Positions 17,859 to 26,700 of a stretch of DNA of 64,000 nt are shown here, in pieces. Below the pieces are notes generated by a model. That model saw only the letters and a program-made list of their open reading frames with translations, was not told the DNA's origin and ran no database searches. The DNA is taken from NCBI GenBank assembly GCA_964575185.1, contig CAZNPW010000009.1, forward strand, positions 9,322-73,321. Reading direction: 5' to 3'. Position 1 is the first letter of the stretch. Every line of letters begins with the position of its first letter. The DNA comes from CAZNPW01 sp964575185. Its GTDB lineage: Bacteria > Pseudomonadota > Alphaproteobacteria > Rhodobacterales > Rhodobacteraceae. The position numbers were made by a program, and so were the translations under genes.

Positions 17859-18700
17859 GCCGTGCCGGGGGCCGCTGGGTGCAGCGGTCCCCCATGCCGG
17901 GCCTGGGGCTCAGCATGGGGATCACGCTGACGATGCTGGGCCTGATCGTCATCCTGCCGCTCGGCGCCCTTCTCCTGAAGGGTGCCAGTTTCGGCGTTGC
18001 GAACGTGTGGGAGGTGGTGAACCGCGAACGCACCTGGGCCGCGCTGTGGCTGTCGTTCCGGCTGTCCTTCCTCGCCGCCCTGTTCAACCTGGTGTTCGGC
18101 GTCATCCTCGCCTGGGTGCTGGTGCGGTATCGCTTTCCCGGCCGCCGCCTGCTCGACGCCGCGGTCGACCTGCCCTTCGCGCTGCCCACCGCCGTCGCCG
18201 GCATCGCGCTGACCGCGCTCTACGCGTCGAACGGCGTCTTCGGGCAGATGGCGGGCGCCGTCGGCTGGCAGATCGCCTACACGCAGTGGGGCATCTGGCT
18301 GGCGCTGGTGTTCGTGGGGCTGCCCTTCGTGATCCGCACCGTCCAGCCGGTGATCGAGGAGATTTCGGCCGAGGTCGAGGAGGTCAGCGCCACCCTGGGG
18401 GCCCCGCGCCTGACGACGCTGCGCCGCGTCGTGCTGCCGACGCTCCTGCCCGCGGCGCTGACCGGCTTCGCGCTCGCGCTCGCCCGCGCGGTCGGCGAAT
18501 ACGGCTCGGTCATCTTCATCGCGGGCAACATCCCGCTGGTGACCGAGATCGCGCCGCTGCTGATCGTCATCCGGCTGGAGGAGTTCGACTACGATGCCGC
18601 CGCGGCCATCGGGATCGCGATGCTGGTCATCAGCTTCTTCATGCTTCTGGTCATCAACCTGATCCAGGTCTGGGCCCGCAGGAGAACCGGCGATGTCTGA
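17855..18700 (+). CDS. cysT: Sulfate ABC transporter permease CysT
   Basis: A 281-residue inner-membrane permease. MGITLTMLGLIVILPLGALL forms helix 1, DLPFALPTAVAGIALTALYA is the CysT signature, and VSATLGAPRLTTLRRVVLPT is the EAA loop that contacts CysA. ARAVGEYGSVIFIAGNIP is also characteristic. It pairs with CysW as a heterodimer. The start overlaps the substrate-binding protein stop by four bases and the end overlaps cysW by eight. Confidence 0.94.
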   Translation: MSRAGGRWVQRSPMPGLGLSMGITLTMLGLIVILPLGALLLKGASFGVANVWEVVNRERTWAALWLSFRLSFLAALFNLVFGVILAWVLVRYRFPGRRLLDAAVDLPFALPTAVAGIALTALYASNGVFGQMAGAVGWQIAYTQWGIWLALVFVGLPFVIRTVQPVIEEISAEVEEVSATLGAPRLTTLRRVVLPTLLPAALTGFALALARAVGEYGSVIFIAGNIPLVTEIAPLLIVIRLEEFDYDAAAAIGIAMLVISFFMLLVINLIQVWARRRTGDV

Positions 18701-19550
18701 CGCCACTGCCTTCCGCTCCGCAACCGACGAGGTGCCCTGGGCGCGCCGGCTCCTGATCGCCGTCGGCGTGGGAGGGGTCGGCCTGATGGTGTTCGCCCCC
18801 CTGATCGCGGTCTTCGCCGAGGCGCTGAAGGACGGGCTCGGCGTCGCGCTCGCGACCTTCACCAACCCCGACGCCACCCACGCGATCTGGCTGACGCTGC
18901 TGATTGCGGCCGTCGCGGTGCCGCTGAACGCGGTGTTCGGCGTCGCGGCCGCCTGGTTCATCACCAGGTTCGACTTCAAGGGGAAGGCCTTCCTCATCAC
19001 CCTGATCGACCTGCCCTTCAGTGTCTCGCCCGTCGTCGCGGGCCTCTGCATCGTGCTTCTGTTCGGGGCGCATTCGGCCTTCGGCGTCTGGCTGGTGGAC
19101 CAGGGCTACCCCGTCGTCTTCGCGCTGCCCGGGATCGTGCTGGCCACGATGTTCGTGACCTTCCCCTTCGTCGCCCGCGAGCTGATCCCGGTCATGATCG
19201 AACAGGGCAGGTCCGAGGAGGAGGCGGCGCTGACGCTCGGGGCCTCCGGCTGGCGCACCTTCCTGACCGTGACCTTGCCCAACATCCGCTGGGCGCTGCT
19301 CTACGGCGTGCTCCTCTGCAATGCCCGAGCCATGGGCGAGTTCGGCGCGGTCGCGGTGGTGTCGGGCCGCATCCGGGGCGAGACGGCGACGATGCCGATC
19401 ACCATCGAGATGCTCTACCACGAATACCAGTCGGTCGCGGCCTTCAGCCTGGCCGCCGTGCTGACGGCGCTCGCGCTGCTGACGCTGCTGCTCAAGACCA
19501 TCCTCGAACGCCGCCACGCCGACGCGCTGGCCGCCAACCACCGGCATTAG
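18693..19550 (+). CDS. cysW: Sulfate ABC transporter permease CysW
   Basis: A 285-residue permease. LLIAVGVGGVGLMVFAPLIA is helix 1, DLPFSVSPVVAGLCIVLLFG the CysW counterpart of the CysT signature, EEAALTLGASGWRTFLTVTL the EAA loop, and ARAMGEFGAVAVVSGRIRGE the family motif. It is the second half of the membrane channel for sulfate. Translation is coupled to cysT by an eight-base overlap, and cysA follows after nine bases with a GGAG in the gap. Confidence 0.94.
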   Translation: MSDATAFRSATDEVPWARRLLIAVGVGGVGLMVFAPLIAVFAEALKDGLGVALATFTNPDATHAIWLTLLIAAVAVPLNAVFGVAAAWFITRFDFKGKAFLITLIDLPFSVSPVVAGLCIVLLFGAHSAFGVWLVDQGYPVVFALPGIVLATMFVTFPFVARELIPVMIEQGRSEEEAALTLGASGWRTFLTVTLPNIRWALLYGVLLCNARAMGEFGAVAVVSGRIRGETATMPITIEMLYHEYQSVAAFSLAAVLTALALLTLLLKTILERRHADALAANHRH

Positions 19551-19559
19551 GAGACCCCC

Positions 19560-20279
19560 ATGCGGATCGAGATCGACGGCATCGCCAAGACCTTCGGCAG
19601 CACCGCCGCGCTGCACCCGGTGTCCTTGAAAATCCCGTCCGGGGCGCTGGTGGCGCTGCTGGGGCCGTCCGGGTCGGGCAAGACGACGCTCTTGCGCATC
19701 CTCGGCGGACTGGAATACCCGACCGGCGGGCGCGTGCTCTTCGACGGGCAGGACGCCACGCGGGTGACGGTGCAGGACCGGCGGGCGGGGTTCGTGTTCC
19801 AGTCCTATGCGCTCTTCCGGCACATGACCGTGTTCGACAACATCGCCTACGGCCTGACCGCCCGCCCCCGCGCCACCCGGCCGGCCAAGGCCGACATCGC
19901 CCGGCGGGTGACGAAACTGCTGGAGCTGATCCAGCTGCCCGACATCGGCACCCGCTATCCCAGCCAGCTCTCGGGCGGCCAGCGGCAGCGCGTGGCGCTG
20001 GCGCGCGCGCTGGCGATCGAGCCGCGGATGCTGCTGCTCGACGAACCCTTCGGCGCGCTCGACGCCAAGGTCCGGCGCGAGCTGCGCCAGGGCCTGCGCG
20101 ACATCCACGACGAGACCGGGCTGACCACCGTCTTCGTCACCCACGACCAGGACGAGGCGATGGAGCTCGCCGACCTCGTCGTCGTCATGTCGATGGGCCG
20201 CATCGAGCAGGTGGGCAAGCCGGCCGACATCCGCGCAAAGCCCGCGACCGCCTTCGTCCGCGATTTCATCACCGCCTGA
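19560..20279 (+). CDS. cysA: Sulfate ABC transporter ATP-binding protein CysA (short form)
   Basis: A 239-residue ATPase with Walker A GPSGSGKTT, Q-loop VFQSYALFRHMTVFDNIAYG, signature LSGGQRQRVALARAL, Walker B MLLLDEPFGALD and the switch VTHDQDEA. The ALFRHMTV segment is typical of CysA. Usual CysA proteins are about 330-360 residues and have a C-terminal TOBE regulatory domain. This one stops after the nucleotide-binding domain (RDFITA). The stop is clean, so this looks like a natural short form lacking that regulation. Confidence 0.92.
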   Translation: MRIEIDGIAKTFGSTAALHPVSLKIPSGALVALLGPSGSGKTTLLRILGGLEYPTGGRVLFDGQDATRVTVQDRRAGFVFQSYALFRHMTVFDNIAYGLTARPRATRPAKADIARRVTKLLELIQLPDIGTRYPSQLSGGQRQRVALARALAIEPRMLLLDEPFGALDAKVRRELRQGLRDIHDETGLTTVFVTHDQDEAMELADLVVVMSMGRIEQVGKPADIRAKPATAFVRDFITA

Positions 20280-20330
20280 CTCCGGCTACATCTGGTGTCC
20301 GCAAAGCCCGGTGGCGCAAGTTTCCGGGCC

Positions 20331-20370
20331 GTGTTACCGATCTGTAATCGGCGTGTCGGAACCCTGACAG
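20331..20370 (+). promoter_or_regulatory. Tandem Pho-box-like repeats upstream of the lipid-remodelling operon
   Basis: Four seven-base units recur with an exact 11-base period: GTGTTAC (20331), CTGTAAT (20342), GTGTCGG (20353) and CTGACAG (20364). The PhoB consensus is CTGTCAT repeated every 11 bases; the second unit matches 6 of 7, the others 3-5 of 7. It sits 51 bases before the plcP start. The metallophosphoesterase/GT21 pair is known to be phosphate-regulated in related bacteria, which supports the reading. Confidence 0.6.
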
Positions 20371-20420
20371 GATTTCATCGTCTTTCGGGGTCATGCGGAT
20401 GGCGACGAAAGGCGGCTTGC

Positions 20421-21227
20421 ATGCAGACTTCGGCCCTGCTTGCGCATGAACGTCCGGGCTTGCGGACGCTGTTCCTGTCGGATCTGCATCTGGGCGCGCC
20501 GGGCTGCAAGGCCGATGCGATCCTCGACATCCTGACGCATCACCCGGCCGAGACCGTCTATCTCGTGGGCGACGTCTTCGACACCTGGCACCCCTTCGAC
20601 CGGCCCTGGTCGCCGGCGCAGCGGCGCGTGCTGATGCGGCTTCTCGACCTCGCCCGGACAGGCACGCCGGTGATCTATGTGCCGGGCAACCACGACTGCA
20701 TCTTCCGCGACCTGGCCGGCCGTGTGTTCGACGGCGTGACCGTGTCGGACGAGGCCTGGCACGTGACCGCCACGGGCGACCGGCTGCTGGTGACGCACGG
20801 CGACGACCAGGATGCGCTCGCCCACCGCCTGCCGCTGTTCGCGCGGATCGGCGCGGTGGCGGAAGGGCTGGTGCGCATGGCGGGGGTGGCGGTGAACCTG
20901 GTCGCCGGGACCGTCGGCATCGGCCCCTGGGACGGACCGGACCGGCTGATCCGCGCGGTGAACCGGCGGATGCGCGCGCTGGACCGCTTCGAGGAACGGC
21001 TGAGCCGCGTCGCCATCGCGCGGGGGGCCGACGGGGTGGTCTGCGGCCATTTCCACCAGCCCGCGCTGCACCGCGACCACGGCACGCTTTACGCCAACTG
21101 CGGCGATTTCGTCGAACACTGCACCGCGCTGGTCGAACACCACGACGGGCGGCTCGAGATCGTCGAGGCCGCGGCGGTCCCGCAGCCCCGCGGCGCGCCG
21201 GTGGCCCTGCCCGAGGCCGTCGCATGA
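20421..21227 (+). CDS. plcP: PlcP-like metallophosphoesterase (phospholipid-degrading)
   Basis: A 268-residue calcineurin-type phosphoesterase. Metal ligands are seen in LFLSDLHLG (D21, H23), VGDVFDTW (D51), GNHD (N90, H91), VTHGDD and GHFHQPALH. General annotation would be UDP-2,3-diacylglucosamine diphosphatase (LpxH-like), but its ATGA overlap with a GT21 glycosyltransferase matches the PlcP-Agt pair of marine alphaproteobacteria. There PlcP cleaves phospholipid head groups to give diacylglycerol under phosphate limitation. ATG at 20421 follows GGCGGC. The PlcP reading is favoured by context and the Pho-like repeats; it is not proven. Confidence 0.75.
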   Translation: MQTSALLAHERPGLRTLFLSDLHLGAPGCKADAILDILTHHPAETVYLVGDVFDTWHPFDRPWSPAQRRVLMRLLDLARTGTPVIYVPGNHDCIFRDLAGRVFDGVTVSDEAWHVTATGDRLLVTHGDDQDALAHRLPLFARIGAVAEGLVRMAGVAVNLVAGTVGIGPWDGPDRLIRAVNRRMRALDRFEERLSRVAIARGADGVVCGHFHQPALHRDHGTLYANCGDFVEHCTALVEHHDGRLEIVEAAAVPQPRGAPVALPEAVA

Positions 21228-22318
21228 CCGCCGTGGCGGCGCTGCTGGCATCGGTGCTGCTGGCCGTGCACCTGGCCGGCCTGTGGCTCGTCGACCGCCG
21301 CCTCCGCCGCCCGGCGCCGCGCGCGGCCGACGTGCCGCCGATCAGCCTGCTGCGCCCGATCTGCGGGATGGACCACGCGCTCGAAGCGACGCTCGGGTCG
21401 TCGTTCCGTCTGCAGGGCGGCCCTGCCGAAGTCATCTTCTGCGCCGCCCGCGCCGACGATCCTGCCGTCGCCGTCGCCCGCAGGCTGATCGCCGCAAACC
21501 CCGCTGTCCCGGCGCGCGTGCTGGTCGGTGAGGACCGGATCAGCGCCAATCCCAAGCTCAACAACCTCGTCAAGGGCTGGCAGGCGGCGCGGCACGACCG
21601 GATCGTGATGGCCGACAGCAACCTGCTGCTGCCGCCCGACTACCTGCGCCAGCTCGTCGCCGCCTGGGGGCCGGACACCGGGCTCGTCTCCTCGCCCGCC
21701 ACCGGGACCGATGCGCAGACGCCCGCCGCCCGGGTCGAGGCCGCGTTCCTGAACAGCCACCAGGCGCGCTGGCAGCTGCTGGCGGACGCGCTGGGGATGG
21801 GCTTCGCGCAGGGCAAGACGCTGTTCTGGCAACGCCGCATGCTGGAGGCCGCGGGCGGCCTGCCCGCGCTCGGCTCCGAGGTGGCCGAAGATGTCGCCTC
21901 GACCAAGGTGGTGCGCGGGCTCGGCCTGCGCGTCGCGGTGGCGCACGCGGCCTTTCCCCAACCGCTCGGGCGGCGCGGCTGGCGCGAGGTCTGGGACCGC
22001 CAGGTCCGCTGGGCCCGCATCCGCCGCGCCGGGTTTGCGAACCTCTACGCGGCCGAGGTCCTGTCGGGCGGCCTGCCCGCGCTGGCCGCCGCCGGGGTGG
22101 CCTTCGGACCGGGCGCGGCGGGCATCGCCGCGGTGGCGTGGTATGCGGCCGAAGTCGCGATGGCCCGCCGGGCGGGCTGGGCCGCCGGCATCGGCGATGC
22201 CGCAGCGATCGTGCTGCGCGATCTCGCGATGCCCGCCGTCTGGGTCGCCGGCTGGCGCGGGCAGGGCTTCACCTGGCGCGGCACCGCCATGGCCGGAGAG
22301 GTTGCGCGCGCGCCATGA
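21224..22318 (+). CDS. agt: GT21-type lipid glycosyltransferase (Agt-like)
   Basis: A 364-residue membrane glycosyltransferase resembling ceramide glucosyltransferase. The N-terminal helix is LLASVLLAVHLAGLWLVD, then SLLRPICGMDHALEATLGSS, the D2-type motif MADSN, and the GT21 motif (Q/R)xxRW in DRQVRWARIRR. C-terminal helices follow. Related rhizobial enzymes (Pgt/Agt) glycosylate diacylglycerol to glycolipids that replace phospholipids when phosphate is scarce. Overlaps with plcP and with the DedA gene (both ATGA) support a single operon. Sugar donor unknown. Confidence 0.8.
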   Translation: MTAVAALLASVLLAVHLAGLWLVDRRLRRPAPRAADVPPISLLRPICGMDHALEATLGSSFRLQGGPAEVIFCAARADDPAVAVARRLIAANPAVPARVLVGEDRISANPKLNNLVKGWQAARHDRIVMADSNLLLPPDYLRQLVAAWGPDTGLVSSPATGTDAQTPAARVEAAFLNSHQARWQLLADALGMGFAQGKTLFWQRRMLEAAGGLPALGSEVAEDVASTKVVRGLGLRVAVAHAAFPQPLGRRGWREVWDRQVRWARIRRAGFANLYAAEVLSGGLPALAAAGVAFGPGAAGIAAVAWYAAEVAMARRAGWAAGIGDAAAIVLRDLAMPAVWVAGWRGQGFTWRGTAMAGEVARAP

Positions 22319-22884
22319 CGCTCGGCTGGCTCGAGGCGCTGCTGCGGTCGCACGGTCTTTTGCTGATGGCCCCGCTGGCCTTGCTCGAAGGCCCGATCGT
22401 GACCGTCATCGCCGGCGCGCTCGCCCGGGCAGAGATCCTGTCCGTGGCCGGCGTCTACGCCGTGGCGGTGCTGGCCGATCTGGTCGGCGACAGCATCGTC
22501 TACTGGCTGGGCCGGCAGGCACCGCGGCTGCCGCTGCGCTGGCGGACGCGGCTGGGTCTGGGCGAGGCGCGGCTCGACCAGCTCGGCGCGCATTTCCGCG
22601 CCCGCGGCGCGGTGACGCTCGTGATCGGCAAGCTGACCCATTCGGCGGGCTTCGCCGTGCTCGCCGCCGCCGGGGCGGCGCGGATGCCGTTCGGGCCGTT
22701 CCTCGCGGTGAACGTCCTCGCCACCCTGCCGAAGGCGGGGCTGTTCCTGGCGATCGGCTACTTCGTCGGCGCGGCCTACACGACGGTCGACCGCGCGATC
22801 TTCGTGGGCTCGCTGTCGATCCTCGCCGTGCTCGCCATCCTCTGGGCCGGGTTCCGCATCCTGCGGCGCTGGTCGTCGACATGA
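22315..22884 (+). CDS. DedA family membrane protein
   Basis: A 189-residue polytopic protein. LLMAPLALLEGPIVTVIAGA is the conserved DedA E-G/P re-entrant segment, GDSIVYWLGRQAP the second, and THSAGFAVLAAAGAARMPF carries the family loop. DedA/SNARE-associated proteins include flippases for lipid carriers and phospholipids. Placed between two glycosyltransferases and after a lipid phosphoesterase, it may move a lipid intermediate across the membrane. Both ends overlap neighbours by four bases. Confidence 0.88.
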   Translation: MTLGWLEALLRSHGLLLMAPLALLEGPIVTVIAGALARAEILSVAGVYAVAVLADLVGDSIVYWLGRQAPRLPLRWRTRLGLGEARLDQLGAHFRARGAVTLVIGKLTHSAGFAVLAAAGAARMPFGPFLAVNVLATLPKAGLFLAIGYFVGAAYTTVDRAIFVGSLSILAVLAILWAGFRILRRWSST

Positions 22885-23558
22885 GCCTGTCGTGCATCGT
22901 CCCGGCCTGGAACGAGGCCCCGCGCATCGCCCGGGTGCTGGACGCGGTGGCCGGGCACCCGCTCGTCGCCGAGGTCGTCGTCGTCGACGACGGGTCATCC
23001 GACGGCACCGCCGCCATCGCCGCCGCAGTGCCGGGCGTGCGGGTGCTGCGCCAGCCGAACGCCGGCAAGACCGCCGCCGTCGCGCGCGGCCTCGCCGCCG
23101 CCACGGGCGACGCGGTGATGCTGATCGACGCCGACCTCACGGGGCTGACCCGCCACGACATCGCGGCGCTGGCCACCCCCGTCCTGACCGGCGCGGCAGG
23201 CATGTCGATCAGCCTGCGCGGCAACGCGCCCCTCGCCTGGCGCCTGCTGGGGGTGGACTACATCTCGGGCGAGCGCGCCTTCCCGCGCGCGCTGATCGCG
23301 CCGCATCTGGGCGCGCTGGGCGGCCTGCCGCGGTTCGGGCTCGAGGTGTTCCTGAACCGCCTGGCGCTGTCCGCAGGCACCGGGGTGCGGATCGTGCCGT
23401 GGCCCGGCGTCGGCAGCACCGCCAAGGGTGCCAAGCAGGGCACCTGGGCCGGCCTGCGCGGCAACGCGGCGATGCTGCGCGACATCCTGGCCACCATCGG
23501 GCCCGCCGAGATGGCGGCGCAGATCGCGGGCCTGCGCCGGGCGGCGGAAGCGCGCTGA
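22881..23558 (+). CDS. Glycosyltransferase family 2 protein
   Basis: A 225-residue GT2 protein. SLSCIVPAWNEAPRIARVLD opens the GT-A fold, followed by VVVVDDGSSDGTAAIAA and LIDADLTGLTRHDI with the DxD motif. It is short and lacks C-terminal membrane helices, similar to dolichyl-phosphate-mannose-synthase-like domains. Last gene of the plcP operon (ATGA with DedA). It may extend the glycolipid head group or charge a polyprenyl carrier. Which one is unknown. Confidence 0.85.
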   Translation: MSLSCIVPAWNEAPRIARVLDAVAGHPLVAEVVVVDDGSSDGTAAIAAAVPGVRVLRQPNAGKTAAVARGLAAATGDAVMLIDADLTGLTRHDIAALATPVLTGAAGMSISLRGNAPLAWRLLGVDYISGERAFPRALIAPHLGALGGLPRFGLEVFLNRLALSAGTGVRIVPWPGVGSTAKGAKQGTWAGLRGNAAMLRDILATIGPAEMAAQIAGLRRAAEAR

Positions 23559-23570
23559 CCGTCCCGCAAA

Positions 23571-23596
23571 AGATTCTCCCATACGGAAGAGATTCT
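23571..23596. promoter_or_regulatory. Direct repeat in a low-GC intergenic region upstream of the histidine kinase
   Basis: AGATTCT occurs at 23571-23577 and 23590-23596, 19 bases apart, at the start of a 208-base gap. The first 80 bases of this gap are clearly richer in A/T than the surroundings, as expected for a promoter or terminator region. No family of site is recognised. The rest of the gap (to 23766) shows nothing more that I can name. Confidence 0.3.
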
Positions 23597-23766
23597 TTAA
23601 CCTGCGACACAAGGTTGCTTTCATTAACCCTCTACCGCACGTCCTGACCGACCGTCTTGGTCTCGGCGGGCTGTCACGTCGGCGCCGTTCCTGAAATGTT
23701 CAACCTATCGTCATCCGTGTCGCACCTGGGGGACGCCTTGCCGAACCGCACCACTGACGCGCGCCC

Positions 23767-26700
23767 ATGCCGGGCCCCGGCATGACCCGCATCGCGCCGC
23801 TGACGGCCGAGGCGCAGGCGCTGTATGACGCGGCGCCGGTGGGCCTGTGCCTGCTCGACCGCGAGCTGCGCTACATGCACATCAACGCGACGCTCGCGGC
23901 GATCAACCGGCTGCCGGTCGCGGCGCATCTCGGCCGCCCGATCCAGGAGGTGCTGCCGCATTTCAAGGGCGAACACGTCGCCCTGATGCGCCGCGTGCTG
24001 GAGGGCGAGGAGTTCCGCGGCACCATCCTGACCGACGCGGCACCGGACCATCCCGACGGGATCGCGACCTTCCGGGTCAACTGGCTGCCCTGGCGCGACG
24101 CCGCGGGCGCGGTGCAGGGCGTGCTCGTGTCGGCCGAGGACATCTCGGAAGGGGCGGCCTCGCTGCGGCGGCTCGCCGAGCGCGAGGCGCTGCTGGCGGC
24201 CGTCGGGGCCTCGACCCCCGACCTCGTCTACGCCAAGGACCGCGAGGGGCGGATGCTCTACGCCAATCCGGCGACGCTGGCGGCGCTGGGCCGGCCGATG
24301 CACGCGGTCCTGGGCCGCAGCAGCGAGGACCTGGTGCCGGGTGGCGGTGGCGACAGGCTCGCCGCGAACGACCGGCAGGTCATCGAAACCGGCGAAAGCG
24401 CGGTGTTCGAGGAGCATCTGCCCGACGCGCAGGGCCTGACCCGCATCTATCGCTCGACCAAGTCCCCGCTGCGCGACCCGGCGGGCAAGATCGTGGGTCT
24501 GGTCGGCGTCTCGGTCGACGACACCGACCGCAAGGCGGCCGAGGTCCGCGCGGCCTTCCTGCACGACCTTGCCGACCGCCTGCGCGACGACCCGCGCGCG
24601 GCGCGCGTCACCGGCGAGGCGCTGGGGCGGTTCTTCGGCGTGATGCGCGCCGGTTTCACCATCGCCGACGCCGCGCGCGGCGAGCTGGCGGTCGAGGAGG
24701 ACTGGACCGACGGCACGACGGTTTCGGCGCAGGGCGTGCACGACATGCGCGCCTTCGGCACCTGGATGATGGACGACCTGGCTGCCGGGCGGACCGTGCG
24801 GGTGCACGACAGCCTGGCCGACCCGCGCATCCCCGACCCCGCGGCCTACGCGGCGATGGAGATCCGCAGCGTGGCGATGGCCCCCGTCCTGCGCGACGGC
24901 GCGCTGGTGGCGACGGTCTTCCTGAACCACCGCGACCCGCGCGCCTGGACCGATGCCGACGCGGCCCTGCTGCAGGAGGTCGCGCGCCGCACCTGGGCCG
25001 CGGTGGAGCGCGAACGGGCCGAGGCGCAGCGCCGCGACAGCGAGACGCGGCTGCGCATCGCGCAGGAGGCCGCGGGCCTGGGGATCTTCGAGCTCGACCT
25101 TGCCACCGGCACGATGGTCTGCGACCGCCGCATCCACGCCATGTTCGGCATCCCCGAAGGCACATCGTGCAGCCGCGACGGGCTGCTGTCGAGCGTCGTG
25201 GCCGAGGACCGGCCCGACGTCGCCGCGGCCTTCGACCGGGCGACCGCCCGCGACAGCACGCCCTTCGCGGTCGAATGCCGGATCGTGCCGCTGGGCGGGA
25301 CCGATCCGGTCTGGGTCGCCATGTCGGGCCAGGCGGTGGAGGCGCCGCGCGGCTGGCGGCGGATCATCGGCAGCGTGCGCGACGTGTCCGCGCGGCGGCG
25401 GGCCGACGACCGGCTGCACGCGCTGAACACCGACCTCGCCACCCGCGTGGCGCGGGCGGTCGGCGATCGCAACCAGCTCTGGGCGCTGACCGACGACCTG
25501 CTCATCACCGCCGACTTCGAGGGCCGCATCCACGAGGTCAGCGAAAGCTGGCGAAGCGTGCTGGGCTACGATCCGGCGGCGCTGCAGGGCACCGGCTACG
25601 CGCCGCTGATCCACCCCGACGACATGCCGATGGTCGCGCAGCAGCTTGCCGCCCTGTCGGGGGGGCAGCGGTCGCTGTCCTACGAAAACCGCGTGCGCGG
25701 TGCCGACGGGGCCTGGCGGATGATCGCCTGGCGCGTCGCGCACGAAAGCGGCACGGGGCGGCTTTACGGCATCGGTCGCGATGTCACGGCCGAGCGCGCC
25801 CAGGCCCGCGCGCTGGCCGAGGCCGAGGCGCGGCTGCACGAATCGCAGAAGGTCGAGACGGTGGGGCGGCTGACCGGCGGGGTCGCGCACGACTTCAACA
25901 ACCTGCTCGCTGCCATCGTCGCCAACCTGGAAATGGCGCAGAAGCGCGCCGCCGACCCGGCGGTGCAGACGCTGATCGCGGGGGCCGTCAGCGCTGCGGC
26001 GCGCGGAGCGACGCTGACGAAGCGGCTCCTGGCCTTCGCCCGGCGGCAGGACCTGAAGGCCGAACAGGCCCGCCCCGCCGCGCTGGTCGACGGCATCGGC
26101 GAGCTTCTGCTGCGCGCGCTCGGTCCCGACATCGACCTACGGCTTGCCGTGCCCGAAGGCCTGGGCGCGATCCATGTCGACGTGAACCAGCTCGAGATGG
26201 CGCTCTTGAACCTGGCCGTGAACGCCCGCGACGCGATGCCCGACGGTGGCAGCCTCACGGTCGCGGGCCGGGTGGAGGCGGTGACGGCGCACCCGTCGCT
26301 GACCCCCGGTCCCTACGTCGTGCTGGCGGTCACCGACACCGGCAGCGGCATGGACGACGAGACCCTGCGCCGCGCGGCCGAGCCGTTCTTCACCACCAAG
26401 GGCGTCGGCAAGGGCACGGGCCTCGGCCTGTCGACGGTGCACGGGCTCGCCGCGCAGTCGGGCGGCGAGATGCGGCTGACCAGCGCGCCGGGGCAGGGCA
26501 CCACGGTCGAACTCTGGCTGCCGCAGGTGCCCGAGGTCGCCGCCGCCGCCGCCGCACCCCCGCCGCCGCCCACCCCTGCGGCCGGGCGGCCGCTGCGCAT
26601 TCTCGTCGTCGACGACGACGTGCTGGTGGCGATGGGCACGACCGCGATGGTCGAGGATCTGGGGCACGAGGTGGTCGAGGTGCATTCGGGTGCCCAGGCG

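Noticed and set aside
20421..21227. LpxH (lipid A biosynthesis)
   Set aside because: Metal motifs fit, but coupling to GT21 and Pho-like repeats favour a PlcP role; alphaproteobacteria usually use LpxI for that lipid A step.
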